Shown here: in pieces, positions 35,977 through 46,639 of the stretch | Layout: the number at the start of each line of letters is the position of its first letter | How positions within the stretch are numbered: the first letter of the stretch is position 1 | Assembly: GCA_002104985.1 (NCBI GenBank) | Contig: MCGO01000120.1 | Span: forward strand, 57,233 to 121,232 | DNA: 64,000 bases | Reading direction: 5' to 3' | Source of the DNA: Rhizoclosmatium globosum | Taxonomy: Eukaryota > Chytridiomycota > Chytridiomycetes > Chytridiales > Chytriomycetaceae | Notes under the pieces: generated by a model | Seen by the model: only the letters and a program-made list of their open reading frames with translations | Told to the model about the DNA's origin: nothing | Database searches by the model: none | Translations under genes and position numbers: made by a program

Positions 35977-36555
35977 TCACAAAATCATAACAGCAGAAGC
36001 AGGTGGCAACTTAAAAGTCTGAATATAAGCTTCATCATGAGCCTTCATCTTCACAGCCTCCTCCTCGCTGGGCTTCGCAATCAAGACTGGGCAGTGACAG
36101 TGGTGCGCACAGTAATCACTGACACTTCCCAAGAACCCTCTGCTCAACACATCCTGATCGCGGCTTCCAACAATCAAAGCCGTCGCGTTCAGTGTAGCTA
36201 CCTCGCGGACAATGCTTTCCTTTGGAGACAGGAACCCAGGGTCGATACAAACCGCCTTGTACGCGTATTCCCTCTCAGCCAAGAGTTTAGCGTACTTTGT
36301 CAACAGATCGTGTGACTCTTTCTGTGGTGATGAAGAGACGGTTGTGTCGGCAGGTGCGTCCAAACCAGAGTTGATTCCCATGGGTCTTGTAGTGTGGTGC
36401 TGGACGTTCAAGAGGAGGACGTAGTCGTCTTTACGGAGGTAGTGCTCAAGAGCCCAGTGGAAAGCGTAGTCGGAGAACTTGGAAGCGTCAATCGCGATAG
36501 CAATTGTTCTCTTGTATGGAGCCGAACATTGGGCTTGGATCTCGTCAGCAGTCAT
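35977..36555 (-). CDS. universal stress protein (USP 2)
   Basis: Single exon, 192 residues from MTADEIQAQCSAPYKRTIA; the start at 36555 is preferred over an upstream in-frame one because it aligns with USP 1 and 7. Usp-fold signatures: RTIAIAIDASKFSDYAFHWAL, YVLLLNVQHH and GSRDQDVLSRGFLGSVSDYCAHHCHCPVLI. The second glycine of the usual GSRG is aspartate here (GSRD), a small departure in the nucleotide loop. It lies in the same direction as USP 1 and USP 3. Confidence 0.88.
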   Translation of the reverse strand: MTADEIQAQCSAPYKRTIAIAIDASKFSDYAFHWALEHYLRKDDYVLLLNVQHHTTRPMGINSGLDAPADTTVSSSPQKESHDLLTKYAKLLAEREYAYKAVCIDPGFLSPKESIVREVATLNATALIVGSRDQDVLSRGFLGSVSDYCAHHCHCPVLIAKPSEEEAVKMKAHDEAYIQTFKLPPASAVMIL

Positions 36556-36674
36556 TTTTGTTTGTTTCTTGTTTTGTGTTTGGGTTTGTTTGTTTGGATG
36601 GGGGCACATCTGTAGCGAACCATTGACGCCTTTTATAGGCGTTCGGAACACGAAACAAAAAATCACATCCGAAA

Positions 36675-36730
36675 TGAGTCAAATATTTCGAAATTTCCAG
36701 CTGCACGCGCCTGGTATTGAAGTTGAGTCA
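36675..36730. promoter_or_regulatory. two TGAGTCA sites upstream of USP 2
   Basis: Perfect heptamers at 36675-36681 and 36724-36730, about 120 and 169 bases before the USP 2 start. Confidence 0.45.
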
Positions 36731-36851
36731 CAGCGAGCGCCACCGATACAACGACCAATTTAGGAAAGCACGCTTCTAGCTCGTTTCGATCAAAAAAACG
36801 AACCCTACTTTTCAAAGAATGTTGATAGCATTTCATCAACCATTTTTTTAT

Positions 36852-37365
36852 TCACACCAAGTTCACAACAACAACACACCCCTCTCTCACCTCTCTCACG
36901 ACAAAACTCCCTTCGAAATACCCCTTCTTTCCCTTTGCTCTACAACCAACCACAACCGTCACGTTTCCATGGATGTGTTGCATCTCTTTCGCAGTGTCGA
37001 CAATCACTGTTCGTGGGTCCCCGGTTTTCGACACTGTGTTCACGTTTAAGGTTGCGGGAACTAGAAGGTTGGATGCAGCGTGTTTGAGGAGAGATGCACT
37101 GTGACGACGTTCTTGTTCTGCGTGTTGCCTTGCGAACGACGCGTATTGATTTTGGGCGGGAGGTGAGTATCCGTCGTGGACGTGGAGGAGAGTTATTTGA
37201 GTGGTTGTTGAGTTTGGGTCGATGAGATGGGTTTGAGTCCATGTGAGAGCGTCTAGGGATTCTTGGGTGCCGTCCTTTTTTTTTTGATTTATTTAAGTGA
37301 ACTGTGAAGTATGAATTGAGTCTTACTATGGCGACGAGAATGTGACGAGTGGGTTCAGGAAACAT
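36852..37365 (-). CDS. divergent universal stress protein (USP 3)
   Basis: Two exons (37327-37365 and 36852-37274) with a short intron give 153 residues. The first exon encodes MFPEPTRHILVAI and joins DGTQESLDALTW, giving the Usp first strand and D-x-S-like turn. ITLLHVHDGYSPP is the second strand. The C-terminal region VTVVVGCRAKGKKGYFEGSFVVREV ends in VVVVNLV and lacks the GSRG...GSVSDYCAHH block of the other copies, so ATP binding is doubtful. USP-like proteins without this motif are known as a separate subgroup. Confidence 0.65.
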
Positions 37366-37431
37366 ATTTTGAAGGGCAAGGAGAGGCACTCTTCGCGAAC
37401 CAATCACTCACTTGTTGTCACAAGCTCATCA

Positions 37432-37516
37432 TGAGTCATACAAGATACATAAAACTTCACTTTGTATTTGCACAGATGCGAAAGAATAAAGCTAACTTCA
37501 CAATTAAAATGACTCA
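37432..37516. promoter_or_regulatory. TGAGTCA and TGACTCA sites upstream of USP 3
   Basis: Heptamers at 37432-37438 (67 bases before the start) and 37510-37516. The second overlaps the MGM101 stop codon. Confidence 0.4.
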
Positions 37517-38740
37517 TTGCTTCTTCCAGCTGCTCGACTTGCTGTACGAGCTTCCACCACTCGACGACGAATAAGACGAACCGCCACCGGCTCCTTCCTC
37601 CTTGTATGGATACTCCAAAGTACGCGTATTCAATCTCCACAACAACTTTTTCTGACCACTGTTGTTTGTTCCCCAGACTTGAGTACACTTTCTCGACTTG
37701 AAGTCACGAACAAAGACTGGATCCCAGAGTTCCGACGCGATTCCCAAGTCTTTGCAGCATCTCATCAATGCATTCGACTTGACACCTATAAAATTTTGCT
37801 GTATTAGAAGCGGTGTGGTGTGGAAGGTGGAGGAAGGGGCATAGATTCAAAGTTTCACAATGATCTGTTCGCTGCGCTCACTAAATAGGACTGCATGTAT
37901 GACACGATCCATATTTCACTCGTTCCTCGCTCAATACGAAGTATTAGGAGGATGATTACTTCGCGAAAAGTGGTTTTCTGGCACCCACGCTCCTTTTCTT
38001 GTTCGCTTTGCTCATTCTTCCTTAACTCATTCGGAAACCTCGTTCAACCAGATCTCACTTTCCACTAACCTTCAGAAGCCGTTGCCATCCCATTTTCCAT
38101 ATCAAAGCAATCCTGTTCACCACGAGCAATAGCAGTGAATCTGCCGAGACAAAAGAGAGCGTATTCTCTGCTGAGAGACTTTTGGGAAACCGTGTGAGGA
38201 CCCCGAGGAACCATTGCCCAACCACCTGGACCAAAGGCCTTGTTTAGAATACGACGGTATTTAATTTCAGGGAGGTAGAGAAGGCCGTCTGAGAGTGATT
38301 CAAGGGTTAACACAACACAACTCAAACAAACAAAGACAAACCAGGTTTAATTTCGACATCGTCTTCATTGATTTCGGCCATCAAAACTTGAGCGACTTCA
38401 GCAGGAAACGGCTCAACAGACGCACCGACAAACGACGAAGAAATCGGTTCTTCGGATGCGATTGAAGAGACCGAAGAAGATGACTCATCGGCGGCAATCG
38501 AAGTTGAAGTTGAAGTTGAAGTTGAAGTTGGCGGAATCGAGGCAAAGGTGCGCTTGCGTTTCACTCGAGTTAAATAGGAACTACGTTGGTGAAGGTGAAG
38601 TTGGGGTTGGCACTCACTCGGCTTCTCTCAAGAACTGCTGGAACCACGGCCTGGACAAGAGTTGAACGAGAAGAACGGAAGAGGGTTCGCGCGGTGGTCG
38701 TGGTGCTGGTGCGCAAGAGTGGGGCAAAGCGTGAAAACAT
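37514..38740 (-). CDS. MGM101: MGM101 mitochondrial DNA recombination/maintenance protein
   Basis: Four exons (38618-38740, 38342-38552, 38070-38288, 37514-37785) give 274 residues. [19 protein letters not shown] is a basic mitochondrial presequence. A low-complexity Ser/Thr and acidic linker follows, then the conserved core: [62 protein letters not shown] and [12 protein letters not shown]. These match yeast Mgm101, a Rad52-like single-strand annealing protein of mitochondrial nucleoids. A Gly/Ser/Tyr-rich tail ([16 protein letters not shown]) is unusual for the family. The last intron (284 bases) is much longer than its neighbours. The start at 38740 is chosen for its presequence. Confidence 0.92.
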
Positions 38741-38873
38741 GCGTTGTTTTTTGGTGGGATTCGATTTGTTGGTTGGTTTTCGGACATTACTTACTGTCTT
38801 GTTAACCATCAATCAATAAAGTAATACGCTTGATTTATTCATGAAAAAGAGCTGTACCAAAGAACTCTCTCAA

Positions 38874-41800
38874 TCAAGCAGCTGTCTTGAAGGTAGTCTC
38901 CTCCGACTTGACCAATCGCTCATACTTCCACAACTCATTCTCCCTCTCCCGCATCTCATTCACAATTGTGCCAGCCTCTTCCTCTTCCCGCGCCTCAAAC
39001 ATTTCCAACACCTCCTTACGAATGCGCTTAGCTTCGTTCATACTGACCCACTCAGCCAGCAATGTTTCCTGGACGCGTTGTTTTCTGTATCCTGACAAAT
39101 TTGGGTTCTTGATGAGTGTGTATGCGAGGAACCATCTTGTGCGTGCGCGTTTAGAGGCAGAGTTCAAGGAAGTGGAGGTGCCCTTGTTCTCTTCATCAGA
39201 GATGAGGTAACGGAATGATGTGACTGTGTTCTGACGTGTGATTTTTGTGCCTCTTTGTTTAGGGTTCGTGAACGCGTGAATGGAGGATAGGTTCTCTGGG
39301 AGGACAGAGTCACGCAAGAGTTTGACTGTCACATGGACAATTGGATCTGCAAAAAGAAAAGTTAAGTTGAACCCGTTGAGATCCTTCTAAGACTTACTGT
39401 TGTGGTGGTGCTCCTGAAGGATCCAAGACAGGTAAAGAGAATACTTGGAAAACATGGGCATCAAGCCACGCTTATCGAGACGATACGAGAAAATGAATGA
39501 GGCAACAAAAGTAGTCATGATTTGACCCAAGAATGTAGTGAGACCATTGATAAGATTGGGGAACAAAAAGAGGTCTTGGTGTCTACAGTTAGAATCAAGA
39601 TACAGACACAAACAAAGACTTACAATCCATCTGATTATACTTGTTGATGTTTTTGAGCCAGAACTTGGTGCTGACAAGAGCAACCTTGTTCTTTTCAGGA
39701 ATCTTGACCTCGTAGTGAGCGACAAAGAAACGGTTGACAACGTATTGCTGAATCTTTCCAAGGATGTAAGAGACCACAACAGCAATTAAAATGAATCCAT
39801 TCTGCATCAACCAGTCCCACAAGAAACGACGAAGCTTTTCGACAGAGAAGAAACACGCGAGGAGGAAGCAAATCAACATACAACAGAACAAGGTCCCTAT
39901 AAAGCAAGTCCAGATTAGAATCCAATCCACAAAACACAAAAAATCAACTCACAAAGCGTTCCAATAAACGCAAACCCAATCTGAATCCCCATAAACTGAC
40001 TCGCGAAAGCAGAACTAACAACCCCCATCTCCCCCTCCAACAAAAACCCATAATCTCCCTTCCGCAGTCTCCCCACATCCCGCCTCACAGTCATCGCCAA
40101 ATCCACAACATTAAACACAAGTATGCCCCCCGTCATCAAACACGCGCAAACACAACTCCCACGAACCATCCTCTGAAACAAATCAACCATATTCCCAATC
40201 CCCACCAAATCCCCCAACGACTCCCTCACACTCTCGCCAAACAACTGCGTCTGCCCAATCTCCTCAAGCACCTGAAACACGGTATCAAAAGCCCTTGTGA
40301 TGAGCGTCGACGACGTCCCGAGGACACACGCGATCCGCGGGGAGCCGCTGAAGATCTTGGAGACGAAGAGGACCATGTCTGTGTATGTGAACAGCGTGAT
40401 CATGAAGAAGAGGGAGATGAGGCGGACGGGGGCGTGTGTGAGTGAGGTTTTCAGGAAGGAGGTTGTTGTTTCGGATTTGAGTTCGCGGCCGCGGATCCAG
40501 ATGGGGCGGACGTCGAGTTTTGTGAATTTGGATTTTAGGGTGGAGAGGAGTGTTGAGGGTTTTTTGGGTGGGGTTTTCGGGGGTTCAGAGTTGGTGATTT
40601 TGCGGAGGAGGGATGTTACGTGGATGGCGTTGTGGAAGTATGTTTTGCGGATGTAGCTTTCGAAACGGCCTGGTTGGGCGATGCTGACGGCAAAGTATAC
40701 GGTAATGGCGATAAACGCGAAAAGCTCAATCACTGTGACGGGAAAGAGTTAGCTTAACTTGTAGACGTGAATTCAATCGAACTTACAGTGATAAAAGACA
40801 ACAATCGCCACGCTATCTAAAGGATTCATTTGCAAATACTGCAAAGACCCACGCAAGATCGCAATATTGAAAACAGCCAAGAATCCCAACACCGCAGCAA
40901 GACGAGAACCTTCGTTAACGTGTCCGTAACACATGGCGATTGGCCAGAACATTAGGCCAATAATCAAGAAACAAAGCATGAAAACGGGAGTCTTGACAGC
41001 TTTCACTGCATGTGAAGAAGCAAGCTTTTGGGAGTCGATACCACTGAATACTGGCATCACGGTGTAAGGAGATCCCTTCTTTGCAGTAAGCCATTGATAA
41101 GTCGCATACAGGAACGATACGCAGAGGGAAAAGAACATTCCTCGGATCAAGCGAGATCCTTGGGTGTGAACGAGGTCGATCATTTTCCTATATTGACAAA
41201 AGAGTTTAAGATGAGAGTGAGTGTATTGTTGATACGACTTACAATGCATTCTTTCCGTAACGACGAGTTTCAACGAGCATCGCCAGAGGGACAAGTACAA
41301 TGAAAGCCAAACAAATAATGAAAGTGACGTTCACAATCTTTTGAACTCGGTCACGGAACTTGATGTCAAACTGGTCTATTCAAACTGTTAAGATCCAACG
41401 ACTAACACGAAATACAACTTACAAGTAAAAACAGAATATCTTCCAATACAGAAACTGGAAGGCAGTGTATCTTGCGGAGACCCAACAGACCCATAAATTT
41501 CAGCCTTAATCGATCGTGTTCCCTCCGGAACATAAATATATCTGGAACTAACTCCTTTCGCCGTACTATAATTCCCACCCCCATTATCATCAAGAAACCA
41601 CGCAACAACCCCACCCTTCGCATCCACAAACGTCAAATTCACAAACTCATACCCAAGCGGAACACTCGCCGTCTCCGCCAAGTTATCCAAAAACGCATCA
41701 TCCTCAACAACAGCCCCATCCGCCATAAAAAACGGATTGTGCACATAATAATCAACCGCAACAACTCCATCGTCCACAGCAGAAACCTGCTCCGTCGGGA

Positions 41801-42125
41801 TCTGCATCACCTTTGTCAGTTTTGCATACGAGCCCGTGGGAACGTTTTGGAGGCATGAGTATGTGAGGTTTACGGGACCTTCTTCGGATATGTATTTTGT
41901 GGTGCGGATGACGATGTCGGAGTCTTTTGGCTTTACGGCTTGTGAGTGGGTTGTCGGGGCGACTTGGACTGTCCAGTTGTCTTTTGTCCAGTCTGTTCCG
42001 AAACGGCGTTGGACTCCGCTGATGTCGCTGAGACCGGATGAGCGTGATGCGACGCAGATGTCGAACTCGGTGCCTTGGATGGCCAATGCGAGTGGAAGGA
42101 GGGAGAGCAGTGGTAGGATGTGCAT
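38874..42125 (-). CDS. STRA6-like multi-membrane receptor (copy C, best resolved)
   Basis: Seven exons (41423-42125, 41243-41375, 40787-41187, 39953-40732, 39624-39896, 39398-39574, 38874-39346) give 979 residues in one frame. Signal peptide MHILPLLSLLPLALAIQG. Ectodomain cysteines: DICVASR, NLTYSCLQNV, SSFCIGRYSVF. First membrane helix NVTFIICLAFIVLVPLAML, then TPVFMLCFLIIGLMFWPIA, APVRLISLFFMITLFTYTD, CACLMTGGILVFNVVDLAM, ASQFMGIQIGFAFIGTL, LFCCMLICFLLACFFSV, FILIAVVVSYILG and LFLFPNLINGLTTFLG. The pattern YRLDKRGLMPMFSKYSLYLSW, HHHN and the tail RWFLAYTLIKNPNLSGYRK corresponds to the C-terminal part of vertebrate STRA6. Human STRA6 has about 667 residues; the extra length is mainly the ectodomain. 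The ligand is unknown. Confidence 0.8.
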
Positions 42126-42570
42126 ACAGTTTTTTCAATTGTCGTTCCTTGGGAAATCCTTAGCAGTTATATGGGTTCCGTCCCGTGGCTGGTTGTGGCT
42201 GGATGTGGCTGTGCAATTTTGTCAAAAGCACTCAACCTTTGTCCGCATTTTTGAGACTGTCTCTAGAGACGCATTAATTTCCGAATTAATGTGTCGGACT
42301 TGATGTATAGATGTATTTCACTTTCACCTTTTGTGCTCAACATCATTCTACACATACTTCCTAAGGCTCCCAATACTTATACCTATTTGTCGTTTAATTT
42401 ATGTTAAAATTGCACATGGCTCACCGTCGTACACATACTGAATGCAAAAAGATATACGGTGAGTCACAACACTAATGACTCAGGATTCGCCACCACATAT
42501 AAAAACCCGACTCCCTGAGCCAACCTTCCCCTCCAACTTTACCATCGAAAGTAACCTAAAAATCCAAAAA
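42126..42570. other. divergent promoter region of STRA6-like C and USP 4
   Basis: 445 bases between divergent starts. It holds the two bZIP-type sites nearest USP 4. No ORF of note. Confidence 0.5.
42460..42482. promoter_or_regulatory. TGAGTCA and TGACTCA sites upstream of USP 4
   Basis: Heptamers at 42460-42466 and 42476-42482, about 90-110 bases before the USP 4 start codon. Confidence 0.45.
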
Positions 42571-43179
42571 ATGTCTGCCTCAGAAGCCCAAAAGCAAACC
42601 ACCATCGAGCTCACACCCGCTCCAACAAATGACCAATCCCCAAAGCGAACCATCGCCATCGCAATTGACAATTCCAAATATTCCACACACTCAGTTCAAT
42701 GGGCCTCCACACACTACCTCAACAAAGACGACCTCGTGATTCTCATCAACGTCCGCCCAACATACGTCATCCCCCCAGCCAACGACGTCAATTACAACGA
42801 GTACTCTGCCAAAATCGAGAACGCATATGTCAAGGCATCACGCGAACTCCTCGAGTCCCAGCTCGATATCCTCACCGCGAAAGGATTCAATGTCAAGGCC
42901 CACGGGTTGTATGGCCACACCAAGGAGGTTATCACAAACTACGTGAACGAGAATAAGGTTGATACGCTTATTATTGGGTCGCGCGGGTTGAATGCGGTGT
43001 CACGGGCGTTGTTGGGAAGTGTTTCTGACTATTGCGCACATCACTGCCACTGTTCTGTTTTGATTGTGAAGCCGACTACTGAGCAGTTGAATAGTATGGG
43101 TATTGTTGGTGCGTATCCACTTGGTGGTGTGAGTGATGGTCCGCTTGCTGCTCTTGCCGCAGCAGGTCCATTGGCATGA
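42571..43179 (+). CDS. universal stress protein (USP 4)
   Basis: Single exon, 202 residues from MSASEAQKQTTIELTP. Fold markers: KRTIAIAIDNSKYSTHSVQWA, DLVILINVRPTYV and GSRGLNAVSRALLGSVSDYCAHHCHCSVLIV, a complete G-2x-G-9x-G(S/T) nucleotide loop. An upstream in-frame ATG at 42475 is rejected because the bZIP-type sites lie there and the other copies start at a short acidic leader. An Ala/Gly/Leu-rich tail (PLGGVSDGPLAALAAAGPLA) is unique to this copy. Confidence 0.9.
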   Translation: MSASEAQKQTTIELTPAPTNDQSPKRTIAIAIDNSKYSTHSVQWASTHYLNKDDLVILINVRPTYVIPPANDVNYNEYSAKIENAYVKASRELLESQLDILTAKGFNVKAHGLYGHTKEVITNYVNENKVDTLIIGSRGLNAVSRALLGSVSDYCAHHCHCSVLIVKPTTEQLNSMGIVGAYPLGGVSDGPLAALAAAGPLA

Positions 43180-43309
43180 GAACTTATTTAGTATATTTTC
43201 AGTGTATATCTTAAAAATAAAGAAGTGAAGAAAAAACAAGAACTCTTTATTTAGTTAAATACACGATGAAATGGATGGGGAAAGGAGAATGAACGGAAAT
43301 TTACAGTGT

Positions 43310-44280
43310 TCACATAATGATACAATCCTTCTTTGTTTGTTTAACGACAACTGGACGTTTTCGAAGCGCACGAACAGCGATATAGAAGGCACTAAATTAA
43401 TTAGTTTATGGTTAGTCATCTGATAACACATTCCATCAATTTTCCATGCACGCCCACCTTTCAACATTGTACCGAGTCTTTGCCGAAGTTTCCACAAACT
43501 CACATTTGAGCACTCTCGCCAATTCAGCCCCTTCCTGAGTCGAAACCTCTCTTTCGTTGTAGAGATCAAACTTGTTCGCCACAATCACAATCGGGACAGA
43601 AGATGCTTCACGAATACGCAGCAATTGTGCTCTGAATTCCTTAATGTACTGAAAGGAGGCCCGTGAAGTTACAGAATAAACGAGGAGGAAGGCGTCTCCT
43701 TCTCGAAAGTATTGATCCCGCATCCCAATAAACTCTTCTTGGCCTGCCGTGTCAAAGACTTCCAGTTCGCATTCGTCCCCATCAATGAGTACTTTTTTGA
43801 CGTAGGTGTCTATGATTGTTGGGTCGTATGCCTTTTGTTTTCGAGGGAAGGTGATGTTATTGGGGTTTTATCCACTGTTATCGAGCCATACCTCAGGAAA
43901 GTTGTTTAGACAGAACTGCCTTGTGAGAGCTATTATGCAGGTATTAGTTGATATTGTTTGGTGCAAGTTTGAAGGGTTGCGTGGTGAGGAGGTTTGGGTA
44001 GTGAGGCTGCCGAAACCACATGATGTGTGATCAGGATCTCGTTGGAGAACCACATCACTCGCAGGTCCGTCATCCGTCATATGAGGCATCATCATCACAA
44101 CGATCACTCAATGTTGTTTCTGATGAGTGACGAAGCCACATGGGGTAATTGGCAATTGAACGAGTGCTGGAGCCACTGCCAGATCCACCGCCACCTGTTT
44201 CACTAGGTAGTGACTAGTATCTGACGCTCACCAGTCTTTCCAACAGCTCCGTCGCCCAAGACAACAATGTTGTGGTGCAT
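43310..44280 (-). CDS. Ras-family small GTPase with CaaX box
   Basis: Split into several exons on the minus strand. Order: MHHNIVVLGDGAVGKT (P-loop), ALTRQFCLNNFPE, AYDPTIIDTYVKKVLID (switch I), EVFDTAGQEEF (G3, with the catalytic Gln), NKFD (G4), ETSAKT (G5), then AFYIAVRALRKRP and a C-terminal CIIM prenylation box. A methionine at the end favours farnesylation. The P-loop GDGAVGKT is more like the Rho/Rab type than GAGGVGKS of classical Ras, but the rest is Ras/Rap-like. The protein should act at membranes as a GTP-controlled switch; the pathway is not known. The region of intron 1 is long (about 300 bases). Confidence 0.85.
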
Positions 44281-44589
44281 GGCCGTTTTGAACAAGAACT
44301 TTCGTGGCTGTGGGACAGTGGGAGTGGCTTGTGCCTTTTCTGACAAAGACGCAATCACCAATCGAAAGATGTTATCTTTAATTTCAGGATTATTTACGCA
44401 ATGATTGTTTAGTAATTCTTGTTTATTTCAGGATTATTTACGGGTGAACCATGCCGACGGAACCCAGAAGAAGAGATCAGCTACTCCATGTACTCATATT
44501 AACCTATTCGTTCAATCAAGGTGGCGCACCGAGTCACAGTTACTTCGCCCAGAACCGAAACTCAAAATTCATTCGCCAAAAACAAAAGC

Positions 44590-45345
44590 ATGTCAGCCAC
44601 CGATACCATCACAATCGAGCCTTCTGAGACAGTCCAGAACCTGTTCCAAACATTGTCATCCATTCCAACCCAGCGAAGAGTCGCTATAACAGTGGTACTA
44701 ACTAACCTCGAAGCATTCCCCTTATTATGCCTCCTAACCCTTCCTCGTCCACCCAAAAACAGGATGAATCAAAGTTCTCTGAATACGCTGTAACCTGGGC
44801 AATCAAAAACTACCTCCAAGAAACAGACATTGTCCTCCTCGTGCATGTGCGAACACCAGCTTCTGAGCCTCTCTCTCTCCGTACAACCGATTACTCAAAG
44901 AAAGTTATGGACGGATTCGTCCAAATCAGCAAAGACCTGTTGAGTGGATACATGGACATCCTCGCTGAACACGAGGTAAGACTGAAGTGATAGTACCCGA
45001 TAAGATCCGGATGTGATGGAACTAACACGAAATGATTTCAAACTATTTTAGTTTCGAAGCAGGGGTATTAGTCTTGCAGGAAAAGTGAAGCAAATTATTG
45101 TTTCATACATCAACGAAGTCAAGCCGGATGTGTTATTGATGGGATCGCGAGGTCCAACCCTTTCTCGTTCTTTGACGAAAACTCTCATGCCAAGAACCTC
45201 GGATTACTGTTCTACCCACTGTTCTTGTTCCGTGGTGGTTGTGAAACCTACTCCAGAGGAATTGTTGGTGTTGGAGGAGGCGGAGCAGGAGAGCATGAAT
45301 CGTGGGGATTCTTTGAAGCTCGCAAGTCGTGTCGGATTGATGTAG
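44590..45345 (+). CDS. universal stress protein (USP 5)
   Basis: Three exons (44590-44694, 44763-44975, 45052-45345) give 203 residues. RRVAITV joins DESKFSEYAVTWAI at the first splice, restoring the Usp first strand. Then TDIVLLVHVRTPAS and GSRGPTLSRSLTKTLMPRTSDYCSTHCSCSVVVV. The spacing between GSRG and the second glycine is changed and the final GS is replaced by PRTS, so the nucleotide site may be altered. It has more introns than the other single-exon copies. No perfect TGAGTCA lies upstream; CGAGTCA at 44530-44536 differs by one base. Confidence 0.8.
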
Positions 45346-45490
45346 ATATTTCTTTTACTTCGAGATTCTGCATTCTTTGTAAATACAGTTGATTTGTTGG
45401 TTTTATGGGCAAAGAACAAACTGAAGCATGCTTCACTTTATTTCCACGCTATATAAATGATGATTTAATTTCAAAAAAGATGATGTAATT

Positions 45491-46063
45491 TCAAAATGGG
45501 CTTCTGGCAGCCATAGCAGCAACTTCAAAACTGGTACCAAACTTCTTGACGTCCTCTTCTGAAGGTCTCACAATCACAACAGGACAATGGCAATGATGAG
45601 CACAGTAATCACTCACACTTCCTAAAAATCCTCGACTCATTCCATCTAATCCGCGACTCCCAACAATCAACACCGTTGCTTTCAAAACAGCCACCTCACG
45701 CACGATACTCTCCTTGATGGACACGTACGACGGATGGATTGAAACCGCCTTGAACGATGCAACAGATTTCTTGGATTCGAGTATTCTCACGTATCGCGCG
45801 AGAAGAGCGTGGCTTTCGTCTTTGGGAGACAGACTGGTGGTTGTGTCGACGGGAGTGAAAGGGTCGTGGATTAAGATGTTACCGGCAATATATGCGCTTG
45901 CGTGTTGTTGTACATTTAGAAGGAGGACGTGATCGCTGGGACGGAGGTAGTGATCGAGAGCCCAGTGGAAGGCGTAGTCAGAAAACTTGGATGCATCAAG
46001 AGCAATTGCAATGATACGTCTTTCCAAAGTTGAAGGCTCTGGCGCTTGGATATCTGCAGTCAT
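45491..46063 (-). CDS. universal stress protein (USP 6)
   Basis: Single exon, 190 residues. MTADIQAPEPSTLERRIIAIA leads to LDASKFSDYAFHWALDHYLR, HVLLLNVQQHASAY and GSRGLDGMSRGFLGSVSDYCAHHCHCPVVIV, a complete ATP-binding loop. Close to USP 2 and 7 in sequence. It lies tail-to-tail with USP 5. Confidence 0.9.
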   Translation of the reverse strand: MTADIQAPEPSTLERRIIAIALDASKFSDYAFHWALDHYLRPSDHVLLLNVQQHASAYIAGNILIHDPFTPVDTTTSLSPKDESHALLARYVRILESKKSVASFKAVSIHPSYVSIKESIVREVAVLKATVLIVGSRGLDGMSRGFLGSVSDYCAHHCHCPVVIVRPSEEDVKKFGTSFEVAAMAARSPF

Positions 46064-46123
46064 TCGTGTGTTTTGAGTGAATTATTTGAAAGTGGCTTTC
46101 CAAGTTGGTGTGGGTGGACTGTG

Positions 46124-46130
46124 TGAGTCA
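46124..46130. promoter_or_regulatory. TGAGTCA site upstream of USP 6
   Basis: Perfect heptamer 61 bases before the USP 6 start codon. Confidence 0.45.
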
Positions 46131-46321
46131 AAATTGCATCAATAAGTCATTGAGGATACGAAAGACTCATTTCATTATATGAGGGAAATTCCCTCTTTGG
46201 ACTTCTTGAAAGTCGTACAACGAAGAGAAATATCAACGTGCCGAAACTTCACGTATATATAAAAACACAACAAGCAATAATTGTAAAGATGAAAAGTAAT
46301 GAAAATATTAGAAAGAAAACG

Positions 46322-46639
46322 TTACGCGTTACTTTCGTTCTTCACAGAAACTCCTCGCACATGCATACTACTCTTCAGAGACTGAGCAAATGCAGTTGCC
46401 ATCTCAAAAAAGGCTTGTTGCAAGTTCGCAAGCTCATAAATGAACGATCTTCCCTTCACTCCTGACTCTTTGTCCAACACTTCATCAAATTTAAGCTGCT
46501 TGAGCAAGTCAATCTGCTTCGCAACAAGGCCCAACTGACTGGCGATCATCCAAGAAAACAAGCCGCCAAGAATCAAAAACGCGACAATAATGCCAAGCAT
46601 CATAAAACCAGTCTTTTCACTTGATGTCAGCTTCGACAT
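46322..46639 (-). CDS. small membrane protein with HAMP-like segment
   Basis: 105 residues from MSKLTSSEKTGFMML. One membrane helix (GFMMLGIIVAFLILGGLFSWMIA) is followed by QLGLVAKQIDLLKQLKFDEVL, SFIYELANLQQAFFEMATAFAQ and a short tail. The helix plus amphipathic segments resembles the membrane-HAMP linker that precedes cyclase or kinase domains in receptor enzymes, but no catalytic domain follows. It may be a stand-alone small protein or a fragment of a receptor cyclase. The NESNA end carries a normal stop codon. The call is tentative. Confidence 0.45.
   Translation of the reverse strand: MSKLTSSEKTGFMMLGIIVAFLILGGLFSWMIASQLGLVAKQIDLLKQLKFDEVLDKESGVKGRSFIYELANLQQAFFEMATAFAQSLKSSMHVRGVSVKNESNA

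Noticed and set aside
36556..36666. N-terminal extension of USP 2 to 36666.
   Set aside because: The extension is not shared with the other USPs and the internal start aligns exactly with MTADEI in USP 1 and 6.
38481..38487. TGACTCA word within MGM101 as a USP control site.
   Set aside because: It is in a Ser-rich coding exon and far from any USP start.
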